DNA of 64,000 nucleotides from Rhizophlyctis rosea (GCA_027596075.1 JADGJC010000003.1:186001-250000); one strand, 5' to 3'. Positions 23,195 to 35,236 are shown, counted from the first letter of the stretch. Numbers and translations are program-made. The notes: a model not told the origin generated them from the sequence alone.

Positions 23195-24841
23195 TCAATC
23201 AAAAAGCCCAAACCCCATATCATCATCCTCCTCCTCATGACACGCCCAGTGCGCGTCCTTCTGCAACACCTTCACATCTGCTTCATCCCTAACCATCTTC
23301 TCCAATGCAGCTTTAGCCTTCTCCCACAACGCCATCGCGATTCCTAGTTCGTCGCCGTCCTTAGCAGCCATCTCGTACTTTGCCACAACCTGTTTTTTGA
23401 GCTCGATGGCGGCCTCGATGTCGTTCGCGGAGAGATGGGCAAGCACTTGGCGGTCGAGGGCTGCGCATGTACGGAGGGTTTGGTAGCTTTTGAGGGCGGG
23501 GTTTTGTGGTGTTGATGGCGGGAGGCGGGGATCGGAGGTGTAAATTTGGGAGATTGTGCCGTGGAGTGGGGTGGAAGTTGGGGTTGTGAGGAGGGAGAGG
23601 GAGTCGGGTGGTGGGAGGAGGCGGTATTGGGCGATGGGTGTTGGGGTTGTGGGTTGAGTCGTAGATTTGGGAACGTCAATGCTTTCGAATCCTTCCCCTA
23701 CAATGCGCCCGTATCCGTCTCCACCACCCGAAAAGAATGCGTCATCATCGTCATCCGCCGTTGCGCGCGGTGTAATGTCAAACACGGCATAGACCTGGAC
23801 AAGCCCTTCCTCCCTCAAAACCGGAATAACTACCCTCCCGGTAGTCTTTCCCACCGCCCCGTCCTCCTCCACCCCACCTTCAACCTCCACCAAAACTGCG
23901 TCCCCAACACCCCGAATGAACATCTCAACATTTCGTGCCAGAATCTTAGTGATACCCCTGACACCCTTCGCAACAAGCTGGGGTATCCTCTCCGCATGAT
24001 CAATATAGAAATACTCCCCCTCACCAGCATCAGCAATAGTCTTCATCAACACTTCATCGTACTCTGACCCAATACCAAACGCGGTGACGTAAACAGGTGC
24101 CGTGCTTCCAGTGCTTGAACCTCGAAGATTCTGAATCATCCCAACAAGCTTCTCATGCTTCATAACGCCCCTATTGACAAGTCCATCAGAGAACACAAAC
24201 ATTCGCATCCACTCCGGGTTGCTGGGATTCTCACACAAAACCCTGAATCCTTCCTCCAACCCCCTCCCCATATTCGTACACCCCTCCGTCCCAATCCCAT
24301 CCACAACGCTCTTCATATCCTTCTTCCCTTCAACCCCACCATCACGAATAACAACTTTTGCATCATCACTGTACGTCACGACATGGATCTTATCACCGGC
24401 GTGGAGCTCGTCAATAATAGTTTTGATAGCTTGTTTGCTGTTCTCAAGAGATGTCCCCGCCATAGACCCCGAGACGTCGAGGACGATACAGAGATCGAAG
24501 GGTGTGCGGGACGTGGCGTTTGGTTGAACGGGTCGATGGCCCGTCATAATTTGGAAGAGGACGGGAACGTGGTTGACGCATCCTTTGAGGGCGTAGGGGG
24601 TTGAGACGTGGGTGAGGATCTTCACGCCGGTGAAGTTGTATTGGGCTTTGAAGTTCTTTTTGAGGGTTTCGAAATCTGTTGCGGTCATTGTGGGTGTTGA
24701 TTGGGGATGGAGTGGGTTGGAGCCGTCTGGTTGTGAGAGACGAATGATGTCTTTTTTTGTAGTGGATTGGGCCGTGAAGGGTAATAGATACTGCGATCCT
24801 TCGTCATTTTTATATAACTTCTCTGAAGGCTGGGTGTGCAT
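23195..24841 (-). CDS. VWA-domain protein (inter-alpha-trypsin inhibitor heavy-chain-like)
   Basis: Intronless gene of 548 aa from the ATG at 24841; the open frame continues upstream without an ATG. The von Willebrand A domain starts near residue 112 (FDLCIVLDVSGSM). All parts of the metal-ion-dependent adhesion site are there: DVSGS, the Thr of EGCTNMGRGLEEGF and the Asp of FSDGLVNRG. Thus a functional divalent-cation site is expected. The rest of the C-terminal half holds a beta-rich segment and a helical end with repeated Ala/Lys/Glu (AAIELKKQVVAKYEMAAKDG). Related intracellular proteins occur across fungi, plants and protists; substrates are unknown. No signal peptide is seen, so it is probably cytosolic. 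It is divergent from the GAPDH gene. Confidence 0.82.
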   Translation of the reverse strand: MHTQPSEKLYKNDEGSQYLLPFTAQSTTKKDIIRLSQPDGSNPLHPQSTPTMTATDFETLKKNFKAQYNFTGVKILTHVSTPYALKGCVNHVPVLFQIMTGHRPVQPNATSRTPFDLCIVLDVSGSMAGTSLENSKQAIKTIIDELHAGDKIHVVTYSDDAKVVIRDGGVEGKKDMKSVVDGIGTEGCTNMGRGLEEGFRVLCENPSNPEWMRMFVFSDGLVNRGVMKHEKLVGMIQNLRGSSTGSTAPVYVTAFGIGSEYDEVLMKTIADAGEGEYFYIDHAERIPQLVAKGVRGITKILARNVEMFIRGVGDAVLVEVEGGVEEDGAVGKTTGRVVIPVLREEGLVQVYAVFDITPRATADDDDDAFFSGGGDGYGRIVGEGFESIDVPKSTTQPTTPTPIAQYRLLPPPDSLSLLTTPTSTPLHGTISQIYTSDPRLPPSTPQNPALKSYQTLRTCAALDRQVLAHLSANDIEAAIELKKQVVAKYEMAAKDGDELGIAMALWEKAKAALEKMVRDEADVKVLQKDAHWACHEEEDDDMGFGLFD

Positions 24842-25626
24842 GCTGGGGGGCGACGGGGCAGAGTCACCAACCAACCCGACACGACAGACCCACGCGTCTG
24901 TGGCTGCGCCTCCAAGAAAGCTTGTGTATACAGGAACACAGAGCTTTTCGATGCACAGGTGGATCTTGTGCCATGTAGACCATATTCAGCCATGTTCTGC
25001 AGCTCTGCTTGTTCAGATAGTGAGTTTGTTCTGCTCTCGAGTGACTGCCCAGTTTGCGTCACTCTCTTGGTGGTCCCAATATCGTTACTGCACTCACCAA
25101 CCGCGTATGACCTTCTCTTCATATCTTAGTGGCTATGCATAGTAAACTTGCTTCATGATTTTACACGATTAAAACATTGCAATCAATACATTTCCCATCA
25201 TGTTAAGGTGCACCATCTTTGAGGCCGGAAGTGTGCCTGACGAAGGAGCGAACCCACATCTTGGGCAAAAGCTGTGCTTTCTCTAATATACCAATTCACT
25301 TTTGCGCCATTGCCTGTGTGTCGATTAGATATCTACAATGTATGAGGATTCACATAGGTAGTTCATCAGCAATGACGGCGAACCATTGGGTGCAATCCTT
25401 CCCAGGTGTGGGACATGCATCAGTAACGCGATATGATTGGCTCATTTGAAGATGGCTGGGAGGGAGCTGTCATCCTCGGAGCTTTTCGGAGATGGACCAC
25501 CGATGGTTTTCACCCATGGGGACCATGAACTTGGAAACATATAAACTCCCACGCTCCCCAATCCCGTCTTCGTTCCCTTGATTACCGACGATACTCGTAG
25601 AAGACAACACTGGAAACAGACCAAAC
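24842..25626. promoter_or_regulatory. Divergent promoter region between the VWA and GAPDH genes
   Basis: A 785-bp spacer. A TATAAA element at 25540-25545 lies 82 nt upstream of the GAPDH start. No clear element faces the VWA gene. Open frames here are antisense or trivial. Confidence 0.5.
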
Positions 25627-27101
25627 ATGCCCGTCCGCGTCGGAATCAATGGCTTCGGTCGTATGGGAAGACTAGTTGCTCGTGTCATTGTGAACGAGGC
25701 CAATCCCGAAGAACTTATTCTCGTGCATGTCAACGAATTGAAGGGTGGAGCCGATACCGCTGCACATCTTTTGAAGGTATGCGGTTGCACATCAGGTCTG
25801 GCAGTTGACACTGGGGCCGGGTAGTCCTGTCTTAAAAAGCGGCGAGCACTTGGAAACCCAGTTGGTTGTACCCTCGGGCCGGAAGGATATCTTACTAAAA
25901 CATTCCCGAATGTACCAACCACACAGTACGACAGCGCCAAAGGCACATGGCCCCACACCGTAACATCCGACGAAAAGCACATCATAGTTGACAATTTCAA
26001 GATCAAGTACACCTCGCACGCATCACCGGCCGACATTCCTTGGACCGAGAGTGCCGTCGACATCGTCATCGAATGCACCGGCAAGTTCTTGAGGAAAGAC
26101 TTCCTCAAGACGTACTTGCAGGGCACTGTGAAGAAAGTTGTTGTGTCGAGTCCGGTGAAGGAGGAAGGGGTGCTGAATGTTGTTATGGTGGGTGGTTGTG
26201 AATTGAAGAGCCATTGCGTTGAGTCTGACTTAGGCACGTCTCCAAAGGGGGTGAATGATCATTTGTATGAGGCAGAGAAGCATGACATTGTGACAGCAGC
26301 TTCGTGCACGACAAATTGCCTTGCACCTATCGTGAAAGGTGATTTGGTTCTCGATTGTTAGTGTCACCCATCTTTGCCCACTCTAACAATCACTTTTTCC
26401 GTCGTGTGCAGTCATTCACGAGAATCTCAAAATCTTGCAAGGCACCATGACCACTATTCATTGTGTAGTAAGTCTCACTCCTCTCCTGGTGTGCAGAGGC
26501 TGGGACCTTGAAGAGTAGAGACTAATCAAACTTTCCACTTCTCCCTTCACAATCAGACAAACACCCAAATCATCATCGACGCCCCACACAAAGACCTCCG
26601 CCGAGCCCGCAGCTGCCTCACATCCCTCATCCCAACATCAACAGGCTCCGCCACAGCAATCACCGTCATCTTCCCTGAACTGAAAGGCAAACTTAACGGC
26701 ATGGCTGTGCGTGTGCCACTTCTCAACGCATCCCTGACGGACGTAGTCTTCAATGTTGGACGTCCAACAACTGCGGAAGAGGTTAACAGCTTCTTTGCGA
26801 AGGCAGCGGAAGGGGAGTTGAAGGGAACATTGGGGTACGAGACGTTGCCTTTGGTTAGTGAGGATTTTAGGAATGAGGCGAGAGCGAGTGTTGTGGATGG
26901 GCTTTCTACTATGGTTATTGATGGGACGATGGTGAAGGTTATTGGGTGGTATGATAATGAGTGGGGATGTGAGTGTGCTCCCGTTTTTGCTTATTTGTCC
27001 AGGTATTACTTTCGGCAGCAACAGTTACTAACTTCATGATTTCAGACGTTACGCAAATGTACAAGCTTGTTGCAAAGGTCGCATCGAAGCTCAAGCTCTG
27101 A
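25627..27101 (+). CDS. Glyceraldehyde-3-phosphate dehydrogenase, ArsJ-associated (bacterial) type
   Basis: Exons 25627-25776, 25927-26191, 26234-26338, 26412-26467, 26557-26968 and 27046-27101 give 347 aa. The N-terminal NAD-binding motif is [12 protein letters not shown], then [17 protein letters not shown]. The active-site Cys lies in [10 protein letters not shown]. The downstream sequence ([52 protein letters not shown]) is much closer to the GAPDH encoded next to arsJ in bacterial arsenic islands than to ordinary fungal GAPDH, as I recall the families. That enzyme makes 1-arseno-3-phosphoglycerate from arsenate for export by ArsJ; the arsenic role here is inference. No arsJ-like transporter is seen in the window. 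The 42-nt intron 26192-26233 has no stop and is a multiple of three, so it could also be read through. Confidence 0.88.
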
Positions 27102-28497
27102 CTTTGTCCATCCTCTCCGCCCAATCATGTATGTGTGTTGATTGAATGCTCAAGAGATATTTGCACATACCAGACGCACACGGTGCCACTGGATCACTGA
27201 CTTTGTCAAAATAGACCTCTCAAAGCAGTGAAGTGTCATCTTGGTTATCTTGCCATTTTGTGCAGAATGGATCATAACATTCAAGTGATGGGAAGGTCAA
27301 TGTTGTCGCAACGCCATTTAGTACCTTGGTTGCCGTACTCCATATGCAGCAAGGATTTAGGATGAGAGGGGCGATTTAGAGCGGATATTAGACAGTTATT
27401 TCCGTCTCCTCCAAGACCAGATCTCTGCATTCGGCGTACTTCAATCGCAGGATAATGAGTGGCAATAAAAATGCGCTTTTGCTCTGCTTTGTCCTGCTTG
27501 TTCTTTAACCCCCATCGTGATGGGCTGAGTCAATGACGGGCGCATATCGCAATGACGATATGAGCATTTGAACATATGCGTGATCTTGACCTAGAGAGGT
27601 TGAGAAAACATCCCATACAATGATGCTGGTATTCAAACGAATGTGGGCGCCTACTTCCCATATGTGGCTGCAAGAGCTATCTATCATCAAAAGGAGTCGG
27701 ATAAGCAGGAGACTGACTCATCAACCCTTTCCCGACAACCAATCTTCCCATACCTAGAAGGGTACATACGATAACTCGATGACATTCACTACTGTACCAA
27801 GCGGTGAACTACCTGCGTCAGAACCTGGTCTTGCCGCTGTTCAGCTCTGTTCGGTTGATTCCATTGACTTGTTGAAGATGCTTCTCTCAGACACCCTCTG
27901 CTTACGTAAGTTGGTGACGTTTGGGCTCCTTGGGCAGTTTGGGGGTGGAACACAGATTACACAGAGAAGGAGACAGTTGCAAGTTGCCACGATCGCACGA
28001 CCCTCTTCACAGGCTCGTGTGTCCGTCGATTACAACTTCAATAAAGTCCGCAGAAACTCGCAACCCTTCCGTCGTTTGCTGCTGTAGAGTTTTCCATCTA
28101 TTGTCCTTTGTATTGGAATTATCGCTGCCCATTGGTGTGTTTCATCTGGACGGTGCAGACCCGTAATACCTATTATGATTGTTGTCAAGGGCGGCAAAGT
28201 TGGATCGGGAGACTTGGTCAGGCGTCACGTCTTGCAGAGCGTTCCATTTGGGCAGCTGCCGCCCTTTGTTTACTTGCATCAGGTAAACAAAATCAATGTC
28301 GTGGTTCAGCCCGCTGGAGTGCTTGAGCTTATATATCAGTCCATTGTTCCCCCATAGTGCATTGCTCTCTCAAGTCAGGAGGTGCGCCGGGTTCTCCCTG
28401 CTCAACGTCTTTGCTTTGAATTGTCAATCTATAAAAGTGAGTAGCATATTGTTGTCTGATAAATCTGCTGATATGCGGTGACACTGATATCAATGGG
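27102..28497. other. Gene-poor stretch
   Basis: A 102-codon plus-strand frame (27779-28087) is open but unrecognised. I see no RNA gene, repeat or transposon motif. The right end should contain the promoter of the TIR-like gene. Confidence 0.35.
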
Positions 28498-30948
28498 ATG
28501 TTTGTCATAAACTCGATGGCATCCACAACGCCCGTGGAAATTGCTGACCTTCCACTTCATGGCGTTCGTCCATCCTTCCTCGATGCTTTTTTGGAAACAT
28601 GCCGAGGACGCCATAAGTTTACGAACATGACGACGGGACAAGTTTGCGAGCAGTTCATTATACACCAAACGGATTTTGCTAAATCTCCCTGCGACCACCT
28701 GATCGACAAAGGCTCCACTCAAGTTGGACGCGCCAACTGGTTTATCAGTCACACCTGGCAATCTTCGTTTCTTGAGGTGGTGGACGCTATAACGGAGTAC
28801 TTCAGCGGAGTACTTCAGCAATGGGAGATCACCCCGCGATGCAAGCACGCAGTCGGTGGTAGGATACCTCAAAACCCGCTCCCGAAACATCGCGATGTAC
28901 GATCCAATCGGTCAGACCGTCGCCAACTCTACGACGGACTCCTCAGAACCCATAATTTGGTTTGACGTGTTTTCCCTACCACAACATGGCAGAAGTGTTA
29001 TAACAGCCGAGTGGCTACAAGCCACATTCGTAAACACCATATCCTCCATACAAAACGTCTTGATGATCCTGACCCCGTATTACGCCCCCATCACCCTTAC
29101 CCGCGCCTGGTGTGTATATGAGTTGTACACCTGTGTTTCGACAAAATCCAACTTCGACATCGCTGTTCCTCCGCGTCAAGTTGCTCATTTCCGGGATAAT
29201 ATGTTAAGCAACGCCAATGTATTCCACGATACCCTTGCTTCTATCAACTCTGAAAAGTGTGACGCGACAGATGAAAGGACTTGAGGATCATCAGACGAGC
29301 AATTCGCGAAGCAGTGGGGTTTGGGGCGCTTCACCGCATGGTGTGTGCTCTGTTGTCAAACTGGATGGCGAGAAGCTTGCAGCTGGAGTTAAAAAGGACC
29401 GCGGATTCCGAAAATGAAGCAGAACATGCGCGGTGGTGTTTTGCGCTGGCCCGGTTGTACACACATCTCGGAAACTTCAAAGAAGCAAAGCCCTTATATG
29501 TAGAATGTCTTGAGAGAAACAGGCAACAGAAGGGGGATGATGATATCGCCACAATCGATCGTGCCTCAGATTTGGCCAATGTTTATCGGGAGTTGGGAAA
29601 TTTTACGGAGGCGGAGAAAGTCTACTTAGATTGTCAAACAAAGAGATTGGCGCAGCTGAAGGGAATGGAGGATCCGGCTACGTTACGGTGCACTATGAAC
29701 CTGGGTGGACTTTATGTGTCCCATCGATATTACCAAAAGGCGGAATCGACTATGGCGGACGTTTTGCCTGCAGTGAGGAGGATCCTCGGTCCAGATCATC
29801 AAAATGCACTATCAGGCGCCAACAATCTTGCATTAGCCTACTTGGAGCAGAAGAAACACGATGAAGCTGAACCATTACTTGTGGATGTGTTAGAATGGTC
29901 ATCACGATTATACGGCAACCGAAGTCTATTAATGCTGGACGCCCTTGGCAACCTTGCGACCTTCTATTTCGGACACGGAAAGCACAACAAAGCGGAACCT
30001 CTCGCCTTGCGGTGTGTAGAAGGGCGGCTTCGCATGTTGGGGGATCGTCATCCAAACACACTCTCCATCATGAATACCCTTGCTATGATATACAAAGACC
30101 GTGGGAATTACGTAAAGGCGGAAGAGCTGTGTGAGCACATCCTGAGGGAGCGCAAGGCGGATTTGAGAGAATGTCATAAGGATACGCTGTGGTCCATGCA
30201 CAACTTAGGGGATGTATCATGCCGGGCGGGAAAGTGTGTTGAGGCAGAGAAGCTGTTCGTTGAATGTTTGACGGTTCATTGACGTGTGCTGGGAGAGGAT
30301 CATCGGGATACTTGTAGTACACTAGAGCTTCTGGCACGATGCTATTTAAGACGAGGGGAGAGATCAAAGTTGGAGCGGTTATATAGGGATCGGATGGAAA
30401 GGACCAGACAAACAGTCGGAGAGGATCATCCGGATACGGCAAAACGTGTGAACGCTTTGGCGGGAATTTTGTGTCAGCTGGAGATGTACGACAAGGCACA
30501 ACCTTTGTGGGAGACATTACTGGCACGGAATCAACGGATCTTTGGGGAGAATCACACAGAAGTAATATCCGTCATGCATTCGTTGGCTCAAAACTACCAG
30601 AACCAGGGACGCATCGAGGAAGCGGGGCCCTTATATGAGAATGTCCTGCATGTGCTGCGAATGACGGTTGGAGAAAATGCTCTACAAAGCCTACAGTGCA
30701 TGGCGGACCTTGGACATTGCTATTATGGGCAAGGAAGGCTGGGAGAGGCAGAAAGGCTCACGGCTGAATGTCTTGAGCGGAGTACACGCGTGCTGGGAGG
30801 AGATCATAAGGACACTCTTGTCCTCCGGGAGCAGCTGGCCGACATCCGTGCGGACATGCGAGACATGGAAAATGTGATCAATGAAGATTCCATACATATA
30901 CACGCCCAAGTAAATATCGTGCGGATTCCGTCGTCCAACTGCGCATAG
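28498..30948 (+). pseudogene. TIR-like domain plus kinesin-light-chain-type TPR protein, disrupted
   Basis: Exon 1 (28498-28855) and exon 2 (from 28947) join across a 91-nt intron in phase 1, restoring EPIIWFDVFSLPQHG. The N-terminal 250 residues form a TIR-like module: ANWFISHTW, IWFDVFSLPQ, LTRAWCVYELYTC. A second copy of this module is at 44.7-46.2 kb. After residue about 250 come about 12 TPR repeats of 42 residues of kinesin-light-chain type (for example RHPNTLSIMNTLAMIYKDRG). Two breaks are seen: a frameshift within 29275-29281, just after CDATDE, and an in-frame TGA at 30280-30282 in the middle of a TPR, where a single base change from an Arg codon would do. Both sides of each break stay open and homologous. 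Such TIR-TPR proteins are probably self/non-self or stress sensors; that is inference. Sequencing error could explain one break but hardly both. Confidence 0.7.
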
Positions 30949-32877
30949 GCGGCTGATTTCCGTCCCTGTTGGATGTGGGACGACCGCAGATTCCACGCAG
31001 CCGAAAGGAGGGTTGTTTGGAGTGAGAGCATCAATTGTCGGATTTTTTGGAAGGTCTTGAACGTGACCTGTATAAGCAGACCATCACATTGTATCAGGGT
31101 ATTGAGTTTGCAGGCCGATTTACATTCAGAGGATGGCTGTTTGTTCACATCATTTGCCACCATTCCCCCAATCAAATTTCGTATGTTCCGCAGCAACACA
31201 TACCTGCGCAGTGTCTCCCTTCACAATATCCCGCACAAACATCGGCAAGCAATCAGCAAGTAATTGATCAACTTTTTTCAACTCTGTATCATCCTCCCGG
31301 CGGTAGATGGACAAAAGTGCGTGAAGGAGTCGTCTGGTGATGTATGTTGAATAACCATACTTTTCCGGGTTCTCCGGGGTCGTGTCGTCAGGAGGAGTTA
31401 CGTTCTCTGGCCGCAGTTGTGTCTGAAACACCCTCCCAGTTTGACAGAGAGCGACCAAGCTGTTAATGTCCAGGTAGTCAAAAATGAGGGATCAGTGGTC
31501 AGCTAAGTCACCTAGGAGGTGGCGGGAGTGCAGACGTTGGCTATCCATGTTCTCGTCTCGTTATGTTACGGGTTGTGAGGTATTTTGGGTGATTTTTGTG
31601 GGGAGTGGAATTTGACGAGCAAAGAGGGGAAGGGGGCAACTCCAAAACCACAAATTTGTGTGACTTCCTTACTTCCTTTGCTACGCCAATCAACCCAAAT
31701 TTGGACGACATTGACCGTCCAAATAGGAAATGATGTTGATCAAACCATAATTGGGGAGATTGGTTCAATAAGCACAGCACCTGTTTGCGCATGGAACAAG
31801 TTCAGTAAGGTAATACTCCAGAAGGGCTCTTGCCCTTCCTTTAAGTCCCCTTTTCCTCACAAATAAGCTTCCGACTTTCTGTCATCGCCCTCTCGGCACA
31901 TCCAGATCCATGCCGATGTTGTTGTCTGTCCTTACGATATGCGGCCGCTAGAACTGCTATAGCCAACGACGGAACACTCATTATACAGAAGTTGGCTCAA
32001 CACCTCAACACGTAGCAACCTTCAAATATTTGATCTACATCGACAGAAACGGATAGCACAAGTCTGTCGCGAATTGGGAATCGTGAATGATGAATTGGCG
32101 ATTAGGCGTTTTGGATTCATGGGAAAGTCGGCGCGCAAGTTGTTTGTTTGAGTGAAGAAAGGAACATAGGATGCAGGGCATTGATGCAGTATTGGAGAAG
32201 GAAAGGCTTGTGGTGAGGAGAACACTGAGAATGAAGGCTGGCGGCTAAAAGCAATTTCCGAAGGCCAGGCATAGAGCCAAACGTGACCGCTGCATTTGCG
32301 ACAGTGGTTTGTGGGAGGCTTGGAGAGAAACAAATTTTATCGAATGAACGGAAACTGCATACTGTGTACTATTTGGTAGAGGATCCCCCCCATTGACATG
32401 TGGTGAGTAGGGCACTTGGCGGGGCTACGTCCCAATTTTGGTAATTTTGCATTTGCGTTGTCCGCATTCCTTGAATGTTCGCCACAAGTTTGGAGGCAGA
32501 AAGAGATATCATTGGGAATTGTGCGTGGACCTCAAGAATTTGATGAAGCTTTTTATATCACGAAATGGTTGGGTTTTAAAAATCGAAGTGAACGGAACTC
32601 AAGTACTTCAGTTCTTGACTTCAGGTAGTCATCCACGACCTGCATAGGACCCTTCGCTTTGCACCCTTCATGAGTCACACCTTGTCACCACTTCGGAAAA
32701 TGTGGTCGCGCTTCGGTCAGTTGTTGTTTTACTTCAGAGATCCTAATTTTAGCTTCATTCCACTGTCGCGATCTACTTACTTGACCAATATTTTGCGCAT
32801 TCGGCTGCAGCTGCAAACACTCGTATAACCTTTCCCCAACTCCAAGAAGCTTTCACCATTACTCTGACCACGCCAAA
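30949..32877. other. Gene-poor stretch with an F-box-like minus-strand fragment
   Basis: On the minus strand at about 31475-31198 a frame reads LIFDYLDINSLVALCQ, like the second half of an F-box, followed by 70 residues and a good GTATGTG donor. The frame is closed just upstream by TGA with no acceptor in reach, so the start is missing. It may be a gene fragment. The rest (31500-32877) holds nothing I can support. Confidence 0.3.
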
Positions 32878-33753
32878 ATGGGTATCAAAGTTCGAGTGCC
32901 AAACCTCAAACGGAAGCCACCAAGAATGTGGAACAACCCCCAAACCCTCCTCCAAAACGTCGACCGAGAAATCAAAGCGAACGTCCGACAACACCGTCCA
33001 GCATGGTACGACGCAGTCAGAATGATCCCACCAGCAGTTCACAACCTCCGGTCCGCCATCGACGTTGAGGTCGGAGCTTTCCAACGGTCAGACGCTAAGT
33101 CAAAAGAAGGGATGTACACGTTCCCACGGAAGATCGAGTACCCCGAGGACGAGCTTAGGAAGGCATTTTATCAGTGGCATCCGTTTGAGCTGGACCGGCC
33201 GGTGATGATTAAGGAGACGGAGGGAACGCTGAGGGAGAGGGATTTCTCGAATGGGTTGGCGGGGCCACAGAAGGATTGGACTGTGACGGGCGATACGTAA
33301 GCCAGCGTCGTATCGTAAGAATACTGATATATCCCTAACAAGTGGCCCCAAAACAGCGTCGTACACTACACAATGTACCTCATGTCCCCTGCAGGCGGCT
33401 CCCTATCCCGCCCCGTAGCATACCGCAAAGCCCTCAACGAATTCTACCAACAGCGCGCCCATGAAGAAAGCCGGGAACGTATCGCTCGGGAAGCGCTCCG
33501 CCTTGCTGAGGAGCAAGCAGAGGCTGCCGTAAAACTAGCTGAGAAGACCGCTTCGGAGTTGGAGGGGCTTGAATTGGCGTCTGATGAAGACGCAGCACAA
33601 CAGTGGGAAGGGGCAGAGGTACCTTTACGGGGACCGTTGGCGGACGCGAAGACCAAGCCGTGGACAGCCAAATTTGCGGAACGGGAAATGGAAGAAATCC
33701 AAAAGAGTCAGGAATACCAGTCGAAGATTGATGAAGAGTACGTCAACAATTGA
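32878..33753 (+). CDS. RSM25: Mitochondrial small ribosomal subunit protein mS23
   Basis: Two exons, 32878-33296 and 33357-33753, with a 60-nt intron, giving 271 aa. It matches fungal Rsm25/mS23 in order: RPAWYDAVRMIPP near residue 40, LRKAFYQWHPFELDRP near 98, and VVHYTMYLM right after the splice. Then comes a helix-rich region (ALNEFYQQRAHEE, REALRLAEEQAE). The splice restores the TVVHYTMYL motif, supporting the intron. The protein is a structural part of the mitoribosome small subunit. Length is normal for fungi (yeast Rsm25 is 264 aa). No cleavable presequence is obvious, as in yeast. Confidence 0.88.
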
Positions 33754-34516
33754 TGTTTTTCGTTCGTTTGCATGCGATATAAGTTATCTGACATGCTACA
33801 CTCCCTTTCCAGGAGACATGAACGGCAAAGAAGAAATCGACAGATGGTACAATTCGAAAAATCCGCTAGACCGGATGCGTAGTTTTCACAACCATTCTCG
33901 CACATTCGACCTCCACATCTGTATCCTCCTCTTCTCCCGTCCGCATATCACATCTCACACCCTAGCCCACTGTGTATATACACTTAGATTTAATTTTATT
34001 ATATGGTTGAGTGGATCAGTCGTCATTAGAGTATTGTGAGTTTTATGATGATTTCGTACAATGTTATATTGTTAGGTCTGTGAGGGAAGGGCTTGTTGGG
34101 GCTGGGATCGCTTGTCATCAACCTAATCTGCGACCTGCGTGTCCAAGGCGAAATGGCACCTCCAATGACCCACTGATGCTTGAGCTGATTGTGGTTTTAC
34201 ATCTCCAGCTATAGCATGTCTCCCCCGTCGCTCCCGGGTGAACTCTCGTTTGTGCAATGCACGTGCCCATCCTGTCGCTGTGACGTTCAAAATCAATGCG
34301 TATATGATTGAACTGTACTTCCACTTGATTGATTCTGAGAATCAACGACTTGCAAGATATAAACTCGATGGTAAGCAACTGTTGGCGCAAGCCCAGACCC
34401 TGACGAGACTGACGGCCTCTACTGCCTCTTCTACCGGGGTTGTGAAGATAATACCTACTTTCACAGATGATGCGCAATGCCATTTCTTCCATATGTGTGC
34501 TTGGCTAGAGGGATGG
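33754..34516. other. Gene-poor stretch
   Basis: Downstream region of mS23. Open frames on both strands are short and unrecognised. Confidence 0.35.
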
Positions 34517-35236
34517 TTAAGATAATCCAAGCGCTGCCCTCGCGTTCACTGCGGCTCCTCGACCCTTAAGCATTATGCCGTACCTCGCAAAGGTGGATTG
34601 AACCAGATCAGCAGGCATCAAACATGAATTCTCCATCCCGCTGGCGCCAGGGTCAAGTCCATGCTTTTGTATCTTATTTTGACTTCGGCAATTGGCTGCA
34701 AAAGCGGGGTGGGGCTTTACAACGCGCTCAACCGGCGTAGTCATGGAACCGGATGACCGGAGTTGCATCCTTTCCAACCCATGCAATGGCTTAGAGAAAA
34801 GATTATTAGCAATATGAGTAATTTGATCGAGTGACCTTCTCAGTGTTGGCGGGACATGGAACCACCGGAGCTCATAAGCAATGGAATTTGTTGTTTGGAG
34901 TGTGCAAATGAGAAGAAAGTGGGAAAAGCCAAACTTGACGCGCGACCCGGGCCAAATTGTGTGATGAAGTGGCTTAGCAGAAGCTGTGCCACATGTCGCA
35001 AGATATGTTCCGTTCACGACAATCTTCTTCATTTTGATGATCGCGGGTCGAAAATACCCCTGGTTCGACTCCCAGTGGGATACAATTGCTGCAAATGTTT
35101 CGAGGATGACAGGCTGTTTTCCCCACAATCGTGTCAGGTTCGGAAAGTATCTTACTAATAGACACGCGAATGGGAAGCTGTTTACCCATGGGTAGGAATG
35201 AAACCCGAAAGTGCCAAGGTCGAAGCCACGCATTGC
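34517..35236 (-). CDS. Uncharacterised long open frame
   Basis: A stop-free minus-strand frame of up to 289 codons (to 35386). The upper end overlaps the dioxygenase start, so the internal ATG at 35236 is the likelier beginning (about 240 aa). Composition is mixed, with several Cys and Trp and no clear transmembrane helix, repeat or known motif. A frame this long is unlikely by chance at this base composition, but without a family match it could be an exon, a relic or noise. Confidence 0.3.
   Translation of the reverse strand, partial: AMRGFDLGTFGFHSYPWVNSFPFACLLVRYFPNLTRLWGKQPVILETFAAIVSHWESNQGYFRPAIIKMKKIVVNGTYLATCGTASAKPLHHTIWPGSRVKFGFSHFLLICTLQTTNSIAYELRWFHVPPTLRRSLDQITHIANNLFSKPLHGLERMQLRSSGSMTTPVERVVKPHPAFAANCRSQNKIQKHGLDPGASGMENSCLMPADLVQSTFARYGIMLKGRGAAVNARAALGLS

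Noticed and set aside
30083..30526. A 147-codon minus-strand frame across the TPR region
   Set aside because: It spans the internal TGA of the sense gene by chance and is a reverse image of repeated TPR codons.
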